64,000 nucleotides of DNA from Yersinia nurmii (GTDB lineage: Bacteria > Pseudomonadota > Gammaproteobacteria > Enterobacterales > Enterobacteriaceae): the NCBI RefSeq assembly GCF_001112925.1, contig NZ_CPYD01000001.1:372001-436000 (forward strand), given 5' to 3'. Below the pieces are notes generated by a model. The model searched no databases. It was not told where the DNA came from and saw only the letters and a list, made by a program, of their open reading frames with translations. Made by a program: the position numbers and the translations under genes. Numbering within the stretch: the first letter of the stretch is position 1; every line of letters begins with the position of its first letter. This document shows, in pieces, positions 13,022 through 22,425 of the stretch.

Positions 13022-14866
13022 TTACAGTTTATCCAGCAACTTTTTTAAATCCTGACCGTTGCGCTTATCTTTATTACGCTCCGCCCATTCATTGAGTGCG
13101 CTTTTCGCTCGTTGCTGCAATTCTTTACGCAATAACTGCTCTACGTCTAACTGATATTTCAAACTCGCCCACGGGCCGTAAATACGCAGCGGAATATCGG
13201 TATTTTGCAGCGTTTTAACCAGCTTATCCTGACCACTCCAGCCCTGAATGACACGAACCGCCAAACTCATATCGGCTTGCTGCGCCGGTAAGTTCAGCGA
13301 ACCACTGCCTTTTAGCGAAATCAGAGTCGAATCCGCGTTCAGCCCGCTGACCTTCAATAAACCTTTATTGAGTGCCAAATTAGTCTGTAGTCGACTGACT
13401 TCGGTATAGCGCTCAAAACGCTCCACCGCGCCCACGTCGCTAGTGCTCCGCGTGACCGCCTGCTGTATTAACTGCTGGATATTAATGCCGTGCAGCTGGG
13501 CATTGGTCATCGATAGTTTCGCATCGCCGTTCCAACGGCGGCTAAAGGACTCCACGTCAAATCCTTCGCCGGATAACTGGCCAGTCATCGAAAACTGCCC
13601 AGTCAAGACCAATGGCAATTCCGCAGCCTGTAGCACCGGCCCCAGCTCCATATGATTAATGGTTGGTTCAACGGCAATGAGTAAGCGCTTACTGGTGACA
13701 TCCAAAGTGCCGGGGAAAGAAAACTCCCCCTTTAATGCCTGACCGGAAAGACGGCTCGCCGACAGTTTCCCCTGCTGATTCTCCGCCAGTACGCTAAATT
13801 GATTCACGCTAATTCCGCGATAAACCAGATTGGTCGCGGTTAATGCCAGTTTGGCAGTGAAATCACGCAGGCCTTGTAAATCCCGACCCACGTCGGCTTC
13901 CTGACTAGCGATAACCGGCGCAGCGGCTACCTGAGGTTTGCTGCTGGCAGACGACGCAGTATCAGCGCTTTTTGCCTGCCAGCCAAACAGTTGATCGAGA
14001 TTGAGACTGTCGCTTTTCAGATCCAGGTCATAGTGGGGAAGAAAACCCAACCGCGCCTGAACGCTGCCAGTTAGCACATTATTATTGGCGCTAACGTTAA
14101 GCTGCTCAATGCTGACCTGCTGGCTATTTTGCTGGTAGGTCGCCACCAACGAACCTTGCCCGGCAATCCCGCCAACCGGAACGTCGGCACCATCCAGCTT
14201 GTAAGTAAACTGGCTGATTTTCGCGCCCATATGTTGCGGATAATTTTGCATATCCACGTCGGCGTCAAGGGAGAATGTCAGATCTCGCTGATTGCGGTTA
14301 ACCCGACTGCTCAGGTTGACTTTTACCTGACGCTGCGGGCCTTGCTCGAGTAATAAATTGATATCGCGAACATTGATTTGGTCAGCATCTCGCTGCCAGA
14401 TCAGCAGGCTATCGGCCACCTGCACCTTATCGATATCCAGCTTCCAGGATGTGGTTTCCGTTACCGGCGCATTTCCCGCCGGAGCCACGGGAGCATCAGG
14501 CTGCAAACGGGCTTCGCTATCAGGCGTTAAGCGCACCACAGCACCTTTCAGCATCACCTGTTTTACCGCTAGCTGATGAGAGAGCAGCGGCCAGAGCTTG
14601 ACGTCCAGCCGCATATTTTCTGCACTCACCACCGGCGCATCGGCACCGGGCGCTGTCAGTGACATTCGACCAGAAATAATACTTAAGCGCGGCCATACGT
14701 GCCAGCGCATATCCCCTTCCAGCGCCAGTCGGTAACCGTTATTTTTTTCGACCTGTTTGACCATATAGGCACGAAAGTCATTCGGATTAACCAGTAGTAC
14801 CAGCGCGCTCATCCCCGCGACTACTACCACCAGCAAGATGGCTAACGTTGTCAGTAATCTTCTCAT
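13022..14866 (-). CDS. asmA: AsmA family inner-membrane protein
   Basis: AsmA belongs to the AsmA/TamB/YhdP group of large periplasmic proteins with one N-terminal anchor, linked to outer-membrane assembly and phospholipid movement. The 614-residue protein has one signal-anchor helix (about 5-27, rich in Leu/Val) and a long periplasmic beta-rich domain; the N-terminal VLLVNPNDFRAYMVKQVE is the family signature. The SD AGAGGA precedes the ATG. It is 40 bases downstream of dcd and probably in the same transcript. Length is within three residues of E. coli AsmA. Confidence 0.95.
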   Translation of the reverse strand: MRRLLTTLAILLVVVVAGMSALVLLVNPNDFRAYMVKQVEKNNGYRLALEGDMRWHVWPRLSIISGRMSLTAPGADAPVVSAENMRLDVKLWPLLSHQLAVKQVMLKGAVVRLTPDSEARLQPDAPVAPAGNAPVTETTSWKLDIDKVQVADSLLIWQRDADQINVRDINLLLEQGPQRQVKVNLSSRVNRNQRDLTFSLDADVDMQNYPQHMGAKISQFTYKLDGADVPVGGIAGQGSLVATYQQNSQQVSIEQLNVSANNNVLTGSVQARLGFLPHYDLDLKSDSLNLDQLFGWQAKSADTASSASSKPQVAAAPVIASQEADVGRDLQGLRDFTAKLALTATNLVYRGISVNQFSVLAENQQGKLSASRLSGQALKGEFSFPGTLDVTSKRLLIAVEPTINHMELGPVLQAAELPLVLTGQFSMTGQLSGEGFDVESFSRRWNGDAKLSMTNAQLHGINIQQLIQQAVTRSTSDVGAVERFERYTEVSRLQTNLALNKGLLKVSGLNADSTLISLKGSGSLNLPAQQADMSLAVRVIQGWSGQDKLVKTLQNTDIPLRIYGPWASLKYQLDVEQLLRKELQQRAKSALNEWAERNKDKRNGQDLKKLLDKL

Positions 14867-14906
14867 GACGTCCTCTTGTCCAAACAGGAATGCAGGCTAA
14901 CGCGAC

Positions 14907-15488
14907 TTAGTCTTTATCGATACGACTGGCAACCGCCCCTTGCTGACCACGATATTTGGCATCCTGACGGCTGTTATACGGGCGCGCCGCCGGGCCAGAT
15001 AACGGCTCGAAGCTTAATGCGCCAATCAACATCCCCGGACGCAGTGCCAGCGGCAGCTTACCGGAATTATAGAACTCCAGCACAATACGACCTTGCCAGC
15101 CGGGATCGATTCGGTGAGCGGTAACGTGAACCATCAACCCTAAACGTGCCAGAGAGGAACGCCCGTCCAGCCAACCGACCAAATCATCGGGAATTGTGAC
15201 TGATTCGTGGGTAACGGCCAGCGCCAGCTCGCCTGGATGCAAGAAGAATGCCTCACCTTCCGGCAAGATAATCTCATCGCTCATGACTCTATCTAGCGCT
15301 TCACTGACTTCATCTTTCGGGCCGCTTAAATCGATAAATGCCGCCGTATGACCGCGAAATACGCGGAATTGATTGCCCAAGCGAACATCGACTGTCGCGC
15401 CGTTGATCCGTTCTACCGGCGGACGTGGGGTGATAACCAGCTTGCCATTATCCAACCACGCTTCTATATCACGATCGCACAGTCTCAT
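14907..15488 (-). CDS. dcd: dCTP deaminase
   Basis: Dcd deaminates dCTP to dUTP, the main source of dUMP for thymidylate in enterics. The 193 residues equal E. coli, with the catalytic S111, R115 and E138 in [10 protein letters not shown] and [19 protein letters not shown]. The gene lies between udk (71 bases upstream) and asmA, a conserved order. Its ATG is followed by the family-typical [12 protein letters not shown]. Confidence 0.98.
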   Translation of the reverse strand: MRLCDRDIEAWLDNGKLVITPRPPVERINGATVDVRLGNQFRVFRGHTAAFIDLSGPKDEVSEALDRVMSDEIILPEGEAFFLHPGELALAVTHESVTIPDDLVGWLDGRSSLARLGLMVHVTAHRIDPGWQGRIVLEFYNSGKLPLALRPGMLIGALSFEPLSGPAARPYNSRQDAKYRGQQGAVASRIDKD

Positions 15489-15559
15489 CGATCAAATCTC
15501 CATTTAAATTCGTATGTTACAAAAACTGCCATAGAAAAGAGCAAAGATCCAGACGGATA

Positions 15560-16201
15560 TCACTCGAAGAACTGGCTAAGTTTGGCTTTCAGAATATCAA
15601 TGGCAATACGGTTTTTGCCGCCGCGCGGTACGATAATGTCAGCGTACTGTTTGGAAGGTTCGATAAACTGCAAGAACATTGGACGCACAGTTTTCTGGTA
15701 CTGCGCCATCACCGATTCCATGGAGCGACCGCGTTCGTTTACGTCACGCTTCATCCGTCGCATCAGACAGATATCCAGCGGAGTATCGACGAAAATAGAG
15801 AAGTTCATTTCCTGACGCAGGCGCATATCGGTGAGCAGTAAGATACCTTCCAGAATAATCACTTTTTTCGGTTCGAGACGAACGGTTTCTTCTTTACGCG
15901 TATGTTCAGTATAGCTATACAGCGGCAATTCAATCGCGCTGCCCGCTTTCAGCGATTGCAAATGCTGTAGCAGCAAATTGTGATCCATAGCGTTGGGATG
16001 GTCATAGTTGGTTTTAACACGCTCTTCCATCGACAGGTGGCTTTGATCTTTGTAGTAGCTATCTTCCGGAATAACACCAATATGTTGATCGCCAACCTGT
16101 TCACGCAATTCGCGATACAGCGTGCTGGCAATAAGACTCTTCCCGGAGGCAGATGCGCCGGCAATCCCGATAATGACGCACTGATGTGCCTTGTCAGTCA
16201 T
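15560..16201 (-). CDS. udk: Uridine kinase
   Basis: Udk phosphorylates uridine and cytidine in pyrimidine salvage. The 213-residue protein carries the P-loop GASASGKS (15-22), the [10 protein letters not shown] segment and the NYDHPNAMD substrate loop. The ATG at 16201 gives [15 protein letters not shown], matching E. coli; 13 further upstream in-frame residues are rejected. It is probably the first gene of a udk-dcd-asmA transcript. Confidence 0.97.
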   Translation of the reverse strand: MTDKAHQCVIIGIAGASASGKSLIASTLYRELREQVGDQHIGVIPEDSYYKDQSHLSMEERVKTNYDHPNAMDHNLLLQHLQSLKAGSAIELPLYSYTEHTRKEETVRLEPKKVIILEGILLLTDMRLRQEMNFSIFVDTPLDICLMRRMKRDVNERGRSMESVMAQYQKTVRPMFLQFIEPSKQYADIIVPRGGKNRIAIDILKAKLSQFFE

Positions 16202-16402
16202 AAAATTAAAGACCTGATTACGTAGTGTGAAGGGGGGCAAAGCACGGGGGGTGCTAAGAACGCGCCAATTATAAGGAGTTCACCGGCATGACGCCAGCGC
16301 TAAGGCGTAGCAATGCAGGCCAGATAGGTGAATTATTTGGCAGAATGGGGAAATCAGCCCATTGGCAGCAGAATTTTAAAGCTAAAACCTAGCTGAAAGA
16401 AT

Positions 16403-16437
16403 AAATGGCCTGTGCGTAAGGTACGGACAGGCCATTT
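16403..16437 (-). terminator. Rho-independent terminator of mrp
   Basis: AAATGGCCTGT (16403-16413) and ACAGGCCATTT (16427-16437) form a perfect 11-bp stem with a 13-base loop. Read leftward it is followed by ATTCTTTC. It lies 18 bases past the mrp stop and separates mrp from udk. The 160 bases on its left should hold the udk promoter. Confidence 0.85.
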
Positions 16438-16454
16438 TGATGCTAGAAAAGATC

Positions 16455-17567
16455 TTATAGCGCGCGGAAAGAAATTTCTGTTGGGATGGCTTCACCTTGC
16501 CAGTACATTTCTGCCGCCACGTTTGAGGCCAGTTGGCGATAAATATCGGTAAACTCACTGTCAGGCTGGCTGATAACCGTTGGTTCGCCGCGATCCAAAT
16601 CTTCACGCAGGGAGATATGCAACGGAATTTGCCCCAACAGCTTACAGTGATATTTTTCGGCCAGTTTTTCTGCCCCACCAGTGCCGAAGATTGGCTCCAG
16701 ATGCCCGCAGTTGCTGCAAATGTGCATGCTCATGTTTTCGATAATACCCAACACTGGCACATTCACTTTTTCAAACATCACAATGCCTTTCATCGCATCG
16801 ATCAGCGCAATATCCTGCGGCGTGGTTACAACCAGCGCGCCGGTAACCGGAATATTCTGCGAAAGCGTCAGTTGAATATCGCCGGTGCCCGGAGGCATAT
16901 CGATCACCAGATAATCCAGATCTGGCCACAGCGTATCCTGCAACATCTGCATCAGCGCTTTACTGGCCATCGGCCCGCGCCACACCATGGCGTTTTCGTC
17001 AGTCACCAAATAACCAATAGAGTTAGTCGCCAGCCCATGAGCTAGGATCGGCGCCATGTGCTTGCCATCCGGTGAAGTTGGGCGCTCATTCATCGTACCC
17101 AGCATGTTTGGAATCGACGGGCCATAAATATCCGCGTCCAGAATGCCCACTTTAGCGCCTTCGCCAATCAGCGCTAAGGCCAGATTAACCGCGGTACTGG
17201 ACTTCCCTACCCCGCCTTTACCGGAACTGACGGCGACGATATTACGCACGCCTTTTACTCCCGGCTGATCGTTGGCACGGCGCAGCGTCGTAATATTGTG
17301 CGATAACTTCCAGTCGATCGCCTTAGCGCCGGTCAGCTGTAATAGCTCACCGCTGACGGTTTCTTTCAGTGTTTCAAAACCGTATTGCCAGGCGAAAGGC
17401 ATAATCAGTTCGATATGCAGCACATGATCCAGTAGCGCACAGTGATGCAAAGCGCGCAGGGTGATCAGGTCTTTTTGCAGCGTCGGATGGGTGAAGGTGG
17501 TAAGCACCTTGGAAACTTGAGATTGCAGCAGGTCAGGGGTGGTCTGCTCGGGGGATTTTGGGCTCAT
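16455..17567 (-). CDS. mrp: Iron-sulfur cluster carrier ATPase Mrp/ApbC
   Basis: Mrp (ApbC) is a cytoplasmic P-loop ATPase that carries and delivers Fe-S clusters. The 370-residue protein has an N-terminal MIP18-type domain (about 1-95) and a deviant Walker A GKGGVGKS (116-123). The cluster-binding CxxC is in MHICSNCGHLEP, and DMPPGTGD is the Walker B/switch region. The SD AAGGAG lies eight bases before the ATG. It is divergent from metG, as in E. coli. The 215-base gap between the two must hold both promoters. Confidence 0.97.
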   Translation of the reverse strand: MSPKSPEQTTPDLLQSQVSKVLTTFTHPTLQKDLITLRALHHCALLDHVLHIELIMPFAWQYGFETLKETVSGELLQLTGAKAIDWKLSHNITTLRRANDQPGVKGVRNIVAVSSGKGGVGKSSTAVNLALALIGEGAKVGILDADIYGPSIPNMLGTMNERPTSPDGKHMAPILAHGLATNSIGYLVTDENAMVWRGPMASKALMQMLQDTLWPDLDYLVIDMPPGTGDIQLTLSQNIPVTGALVVTTPQDIALIDAMKGIVMFEKVNVPVLGIIENMSMHICSNCGHLEPIFGTGGAEKLAEKYHCKLLGQIPLHISLREDLDRGEPTVISQPDSEFTDIYRQLASNVAAEMYWQGEAIPTEISFRAL

Positions 17568-17782
17568 CCCGGCTCCTTGAATTTATCGTTATTAACCTAA
17601 AGACAATAAGCTTTAGCATATCAGAACTCGGCTAGTGGCGTGGAGTTCATAAAGAAAAACTGCGTCAAAACCCGCTGATTTGACTTAAGCGCCGCCAGTC
17701 GTCCGCGGACCCTAGCGACAACCGGCCGAATCGGTTAACATCAAAGACCCCTTATTCCTATTACAGAAAGCAATTTCCTACT

Positions 17783-19810
17783 ATGGCTCAAGTCGCGAAA
17801 AAATTATTGGTGACGTGCGCGCTACCATACGCTAACGGTTCTATTCATCTCGGTCATATGCTCGAGCACATCCAGGCAGATATCTGGGTCCGTTTCCAGC
17901 GAATGCGCGGCAATGAGGTTCATTTCATTTGTGCGGATGATGCCCACGGCACGCCAATCATGCTGAAAGCACAGCAGTTGGGCGTTGAACCTGAGCAAAT
18001 GATCGCGGAGATGAGCCAGGAACACCAACAGGATTTCGCCGGTTTTGGTATCAGCTACGACAACTATCACTCCACTCACAGTGATGAAAACCGCGAGCTG
18101 TCGAGCCTGATTTATCGTCGTTTGAAAGAAAACGGCTTTATTAAGAACCGCACCATTTCTCAGCTGTACGACCCTGAGAAAGGCATGTTCCTGCCGGATC
18201 GCTTTGTAAAAGGTACCTGTCCGAAGTGTAAAGCTCCGGATCAATACGGCGATAACTGTGAAGTCTGCGGCGCGACCTACAGCCCGACTGAACTTATCGA
18301 GCCGAAATCTGCCGTTTCCGGCGCTACGCCGGTCATGCGTGAATCAGAACATTTCTTCTTCGATTTGCCTGCATTCAGCGAAATGCTTCAGGCTTGGACT
18401 CGCTCTGGTGCACTGCAAGAGCAAGTGGCAAACAAAATGCAGGAATGGTTCGATTCCGGTCTGCAACAATGGGATATCTCCCGCGATGCACCTTACTTCG
18501 GTTTTGAAGTACCGGACGCGCCGGGTAAATATTTCTATGTGTGGCTGGATGCGCCTATCGGTTATATGGGTTCATTTAAGAATCTGTGCGACAAACGCGG
18601 CGATCTGGATTTCGATGAATTCTGGCGTGAAGACTCTGCCACCGAGCTGTACCACTTTATCGGTAAAGACATCGTTTACTTCCACAGCCTGTTCTGGCCG
18701 GCCATGTTGGAAGGCAGTCACTTCCGCAAACCAACTAGCCTATTTGTACACGGTTATGTCACGGTTAACGGCGCAAAAATGTCGAAGTCTCGCGGCACCT
18801 TTATTAAAGCGGGCACCTACCTGAAACATCTGGATGCCGATTGCCTGCGCTATTACTACGCGGCGAAACTGTCTTCACGCATCGATGATATCGATTTGAA
18901 TCTGGAAGACTTTGTGCAGCGCGTAAATGCCGACATCGTGAATAAAGTGGTGAATCTGGCCTCACGTAACGCCGGTTTTATCAATAAACGTTTCGACGGA
19001 AAATTAGCCGATACACTGGCTGATCCTAAGTTATATCAGACCTTTATCGATGCAGCAGCATCTATCGCCGAGGCTTATAACAGCCGTGAAAGCGGTCGGG
19101 CCATTCGCGAAATCATGGCGCTGGCTGACGTGGCTAACCGCTATGTGGATGAGCAAGCACCTTGGGTAGTCGCGAAGCAGGAAGGCCGCGATGCCGATCT
19201 ACAGGCTATTTGCTCTATGGGCATTAACCTGTTCCGCGTATTGATGACTTACCTGAAACCCGTACTGCCAGCGCTGACTGAACGTACTGAGGCCTTCCTC
19301 AATACTGAACTAACGTGGTATAGCATTGAGCAACCGTTGCTAAATCATCAGATTAGTCCGTTTAAAGCGCTGTTTAACCGAATCGATCTGGATAAAGTGA
19401 ACGAGATGGTTGGCGATTCTAAAGATAATCTGGCCCCCACCGCCGTCGTTACCGGCCCGTTGGCAGATGATCCTATTCAGGACACCATTAATTTCGATGA
19501 TTTTGCCAAAGTTGATATGCGTATCGCGCTGATCAAACAGGCTGATTTCGTTGAAGGTTCCGATAAACTGCTGAAACTCACTCTGGATCTTGGCGGTGAA
19601 ACTCGTCAGGTATTCTCTGGCATTCGCTCCGCTTATCCCGATCCTAAAGTATTGGAAGGCCGCTTGACCGTCATGGTAGCGAATCTGGCTCCACGCAAAA
19701 TGCGCTTCGGCATTTCCGAAGGTATGGTGATGGCCGCAGGCCCTGGTGGGAAAGATATCTTCCTGCTTAGCCCAGACAGCGGCGCTCAACCTGGTATGCA
19801 GGTTAAATAA
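17783..19810 (+). CDS. metG: Methionyl-tRNA synthetase
   Basis: MetG charges initiator and elongator tRNA-Met. The 675-residue protein has the class I HIGH-type motif HLGH (22-25), the KMSKS signature in GAKMSKSRG (about 332-336), and a zinc knuckle with CPKC and CEVC. Its C-terminal OMB-fold tRNA-binding domain (about 570-675) mediates dimerisation. Length is two residues shorter than E. coli. It is followed by two hairpins, the second a strong terminator. Confidence 0.98.
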   Translation: MAQVAKKLLVTCALPYANGSIHLGHMLEHIQADIWVRFQRMRGNEVHFICADDAHGTPIMLKAQQLGVEPEQMIAEMSQEHQQDFAGFGISYDNYHSTHSDENRELSSLIYRRLKENGFIKNRTISQLYDPEKGMFLPDRFVKGTCPKCKAPDQYGDNCEVCGATYSPTELIEPKSAVSGATPVMRESEHFFFDLPAFSEMLQAWTRSGALQEQVANKMQEWFDSGLQQWDISRDAPYFGFEVPDAPGKYFYVWLDAPIGYMGSFKNLCDKRGDLDFDEFWREDSATELYHFIGKDIVYFHSLFWPAMLEGSHFRKPTSLFVHGYVTVNGAKMSKSRGTFIKAGTYLKHLDADCLRYYYAAKLSSRIDDIDLNLEDFVQRVNADIVNKVVNLASRNAGFINKRFDGKLADTLADPKLYQTFIDAAASIAEAYNSRESGRAIREIMALADVANRYVDEQAPWVVAKQEGRDADLQAICSMGINLFRVLMTYLKPVLPALTERTEAFLNTELTWYSIEQPLLNHQISPFKALFNRIDLDKVNEMVGDSKDNLAPTAVVTGPLADDPIQDTINFDDFAKVDMRIALIKQADFVEGSDKLLKLTLDLGGETRQVFSGIRSAYPDPKVLEGRLTVMVANLAPRKMRFGISEGMVMAAGPGGKDIFLLSPDSGAQPGMQVK

Positions 19811-19819
19811 GCGCTGAGT

Positions 19820-19889
19820 TTGCCAGCCGGGTTAATGTGGCTGGCAAGAAATAAAAATGCCGGAGGGGAGACCTGACCGGCATTTTTTT
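19820..19889 (+). terminator. Double hairpin terminator of metG
   Basis: The first hairpin is TTGCCAGCC/GGCTGGCAA (19820-19828, 19839-19847). The second is AAAAATGCCGG/CCGGCATTTTT (19853-19863, 19877-19887), a perfect 11-bp stem followed by a run of seven T. The second is a canonical intrinsic terminator and could also serve the leftward gene beyond it. Confidence 0.93.
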
Positions 19890-19923
19890 CTCCTATTAAA
19901 ATAAAGAAATATTATTACTCTAG

Positions 19924-20769
19924 CTATTGCCTCACCACTTTCCCTTTATCCCGCTGGAACTCTTCCAACCAGAACAACATATTCAGGAACAGGCTGAGAG
20001 AAAACATCAGAAATAATACTGAATCCAATAGTGAGATTTTTATCACCGCATTAATAATAATATTATTATGATGCTTCAAATCTGAAAAATCAGAGCTAAG
20101 GAAAAGAAAAACACCAACAGAACCAATGATGTTTATCACCACAACTGGCCAGTGAAACTTAGCTAACAGGAAAGAAATCCACGAAGCCATAATTAACAAA
20201 ATGGCGGCGTCATCCATATCAAAATAAAGAAATGGTAATAAATTCAAGACAAGAAAACAAACAAACGTGAGTCCAAACGGATATTCACCAGGCAGCTCAT
20301 TCTTGATTTCTTTTTTCCGCTCACAGGCCACATAATAACCCGGATAAATATTGATAAATAAAAGATAAAGTATAAATGCGCCGCATAAAGGCAGCGTAAA
20401 CATATTTTGAGGAAGATAGTTAATCAGTGGAAACAAATGCACCAGGAGCAGATAGGGACTTAAACCCTGTGATCTTAGGCGGTAGTAGCACGGCATCAGC
20501 AGCACCAAAGACAAGAGCGCGGGCCACGACTGTACGAAAATAACTATCAAATCATCAAATTGTTCTGGCCATAACACATCAAGCAAAATCAGCAGCAACG
20601 GTTGTACCAATATATAGCGCATGACAAGAATAAAAAACTCTCCGCGCGACATAAAGTAGAAAGATAAGTTGTCACTCAACTCCGAGTAGAAGTTTCCTGC
20701 ATCAGTATAGTTATATATCGAATGGTTATCGGCTCCAAACCGATTGAATAGCTTGCTAACTTTACCCAT
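19924..20769 (-). CDS. Polytopic membrane protein of unknown function
   Basis: I do not recognise this 281-residue protein. It starts with a soluble stretch of about 45 residues (MGKVSKLFNRFGADNHSIYN) and then has about six or seven hydrophobic segments, for example FFILVMRYILVQPLLLILL, LLFINIYPGYYVA and VLFLMFSLSLFLNMLFWL. It ends in a basic tail. The YPGYY motif in the middle resembles positions in DUF805-like or similar inner-membrane proteins, but I would not assign a family. The DNA is visibly AT-richer than its neighbours, with many AAT, ATA and TTA codons, suggesting a horizontally acquired or fast-evolving gene. No clear SD is seen. It has no obvious operon partner. Confidence 0.7.
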   Translation of the reverse strand: MGKVSKLFNRFGADNHSIYNYTDAGNFYSELSDNLSFYFMSRGEFFILVMRYILVQPLLLILLDVLWPEQFDDLIVIFVQSWPALLSLVLLMPCYYRLRSQGLSPYLLLVHLFPLINYLPQNMFTLPLCGAFILYLLFINIYPGYYVACERKKEIKNELPGEYPFGLTFVCFLVLNLLPFLYFDMDDAAILLIMASWISFLLAKFHWPVVVINIIGSVGVFLFLSSDFSDLKHHNNIIINAVIKISLLDSVLFLMFSLSLFLNMLFWLEEFQRDKGKVVRQ

Positions 20770-21333
20770 GGTGACTTCTATTCCCTTAACTCTGTCTATT
20801 TTTATTGACTAACAGGAGGTTGGCATAAGCCATTTTGTTTAACTACTGTTTAGTTTTTATTTATTTAATTCACTTAATGAACATTACATAAACTTTCCGT
20901 CAATATCTGACCAATAATACCGTAGATAATTCAAAAATAGAAAAAATGCAGTGCTATTAATAGTTACTTATTGGAAAACCTAAACAACATTGTCATTCAT
21001 AAGGTTTTTCTCTGTTCGGCGATCATTAACCGATGTCGCAGTACCAATTCATCACCTGTTCCAATAGCCGACTAACCTCGCTTTTCAGCTAGTTTTTAGC
21101 TTTCCGCCGATATGCCTTTTTCTATCGGAATCGCTGCAGACGGCGTGAACGCCTGTTGCCAAACTAAAAGATATAAATAAATCCAAAAATTCATAACAAA
21201 GTTAATTCCTTATCAAAAAATAATTGGTTATGATGCGAAGGCCATCTGGACGCCCAGACGTAAAGGTAGCCATAAAAAGAAAATCAATAACCATTTGCTT
21301 GCACACATTACCGACATCACAACGGAGCCCCTG
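20770..21333. promoter_or_regulatory. AT-rich divergent intergenic region
   Basis: This region of about 560 bases separates the leftward membrane protein from the rightward binding-protein gene and should contain both promoters. I see no convincing coding frame. A short hairpin, GCTAGTTTTTAGC, lies near 21088-21100. No operator consensus that I recognise was found. Confidence 0.35.
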
Positions 21334-22410
21334 ATGAAGAAAATTGCCCCCCCTTTGTTGGCTTTTAGCCTGCTCACCGCCCTGCCGGTTTTTGCCGCCG
21401 AAAACGCGACATTGGTGCCGGTGCCAAACGCCATCGCTAACCATCAGGGACAAATTAAAATTGCGGTCATCCGCAACCTAGGTTCGGATGACAACACCAC
21501 TCAGTTTCTTTCCGGCGTATTAAAAGAAGGTAAAAAACTGGGTTTTAAAGTCGATACCTTCCTCAGTAACGGTGATGACGCGCGTTTTCAGGATTTCGTC
21601 AATCAGGCTATTAGCCAAAAATACGACGGCATTATCTTGTCTCAAGGCCGCGATCCCTACTCTACCGAACTGGTGAAACGTATTGCCGCCAATGGCATCG
21701 CGGTATCCGTATTCGATACCGCTATTCAAGGCGATATTCCCGGCGTTACCCTAACACAGCAGGATGACGCCTCATTAACCAATGAATCATTCGGTCAGTT
21801 AGTGAAAGATTTCAACGGCAACGCCAATATTATCAAACTATGGGTTGCCGGTTTCCCACCAATGGAACGCCGCCAGACCGCTTATCAGGCGCTGCTAAAA
21901 CAGCATCCTGGCATTCATGAGCTGGAATCTATCGGTGCCGTCTCCTCTGACGTACAGGGAGACACGGCGAATAAAGTGGGCGCGGTTCTGGCAAAGTATC
22001 CGAAAGGAAAAATCGATGCTATTTGGGGTACCTGGGATGCCTTTACTCAAGGTGCTTATAAGGCATTGAAAGAAAACGGCCGTGATGAGATCAAACTGTA
22101 TAGCATTGATATTTCGAATCAAGATTTACAATTAATGCGCGAAGCAAATAGTCCGTGGAAAGTCAGCGTAGCGGTTGATCCTAAGTTAATAGGGGCGGTT
22201 AACCTGCGTTTGGTGGCGAAAAAAATCGCCGGAGAGGCAACTCCGCCAACCTATGAATTCCGCGCGGCCGCCATTCCTCAGGCTCTGCTTGCCAGTCAGC
22301 CGGGGCCAGTTAACGTCGCCAGTCTGAGCAAAATTATTCCGGGCTGGGGCCAATCTGACGATTTTAATTCTCCTTGGTTCGCCACGCTGGCGGCCCAAAA
22401 TAGTCAATAA
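21334..22410 (+). CDS. Periplasmic sugar-binding protein (RbsB/LacI-type fold), orphan
   Basis: The 358-residue precursor has a signal peptide (MKKIAPPLLAFSLLTALPVFA, cleavage near residue 21). The mature domain is a type I periplasmic binding protein (Peripla_BP_4 group): IKIAVIRNLGSDDNTTQFLSG, a linker GIILSQGRDP, IPGVTLTQQDDASL, and the hinge/ligand segments IWGTWDAFTQGAYKAL and LYSIDIS. Such proteins bind ribose-, galactose- or polyol-type sugars or autoinducer-2. There is no ABC permease or ATPase nearby; instead the next gene, 15 bases away, encodes an LVIVD beta-propeller protein. The ATG at 21334 is chosen for the signal peptide and CGGAG SD. The ligand is unknown. Confidence 0.88.
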   Translation: MKKIAPPLLAFSLLTALPVFAAENATLVPVPNAIANHQGQIKIAVIRNLGSDDNTTQFLSGVLKEGKKLGFKVDTFLSNGDDARFQDFVNQAISQKYDGIILSQGRDPYSTELVKRIAANGIAVSVFDTAIQGDIPGVTLTQQDDASLTNESFGQLVKDFNGNANIIKLWVAGFPPMERRQTAYQALLKQHPGIHELESIGAVSSDVQGDTANKVGAVLAKYPKGKIDAIWGTWDAFTQGAYKALKENGRDEIKLYSIDISNQDLQLMREANSPWKVSVAVDPKLIGAVNLRLVAKKIAGEATPPTYEFRAAAIPQALLASQPGPVNVASLSKIIPGWGQSDDFNSPWFATLAAQNSQ

Positions 22411-22425
22411 CCGCGGAGTAAACTT

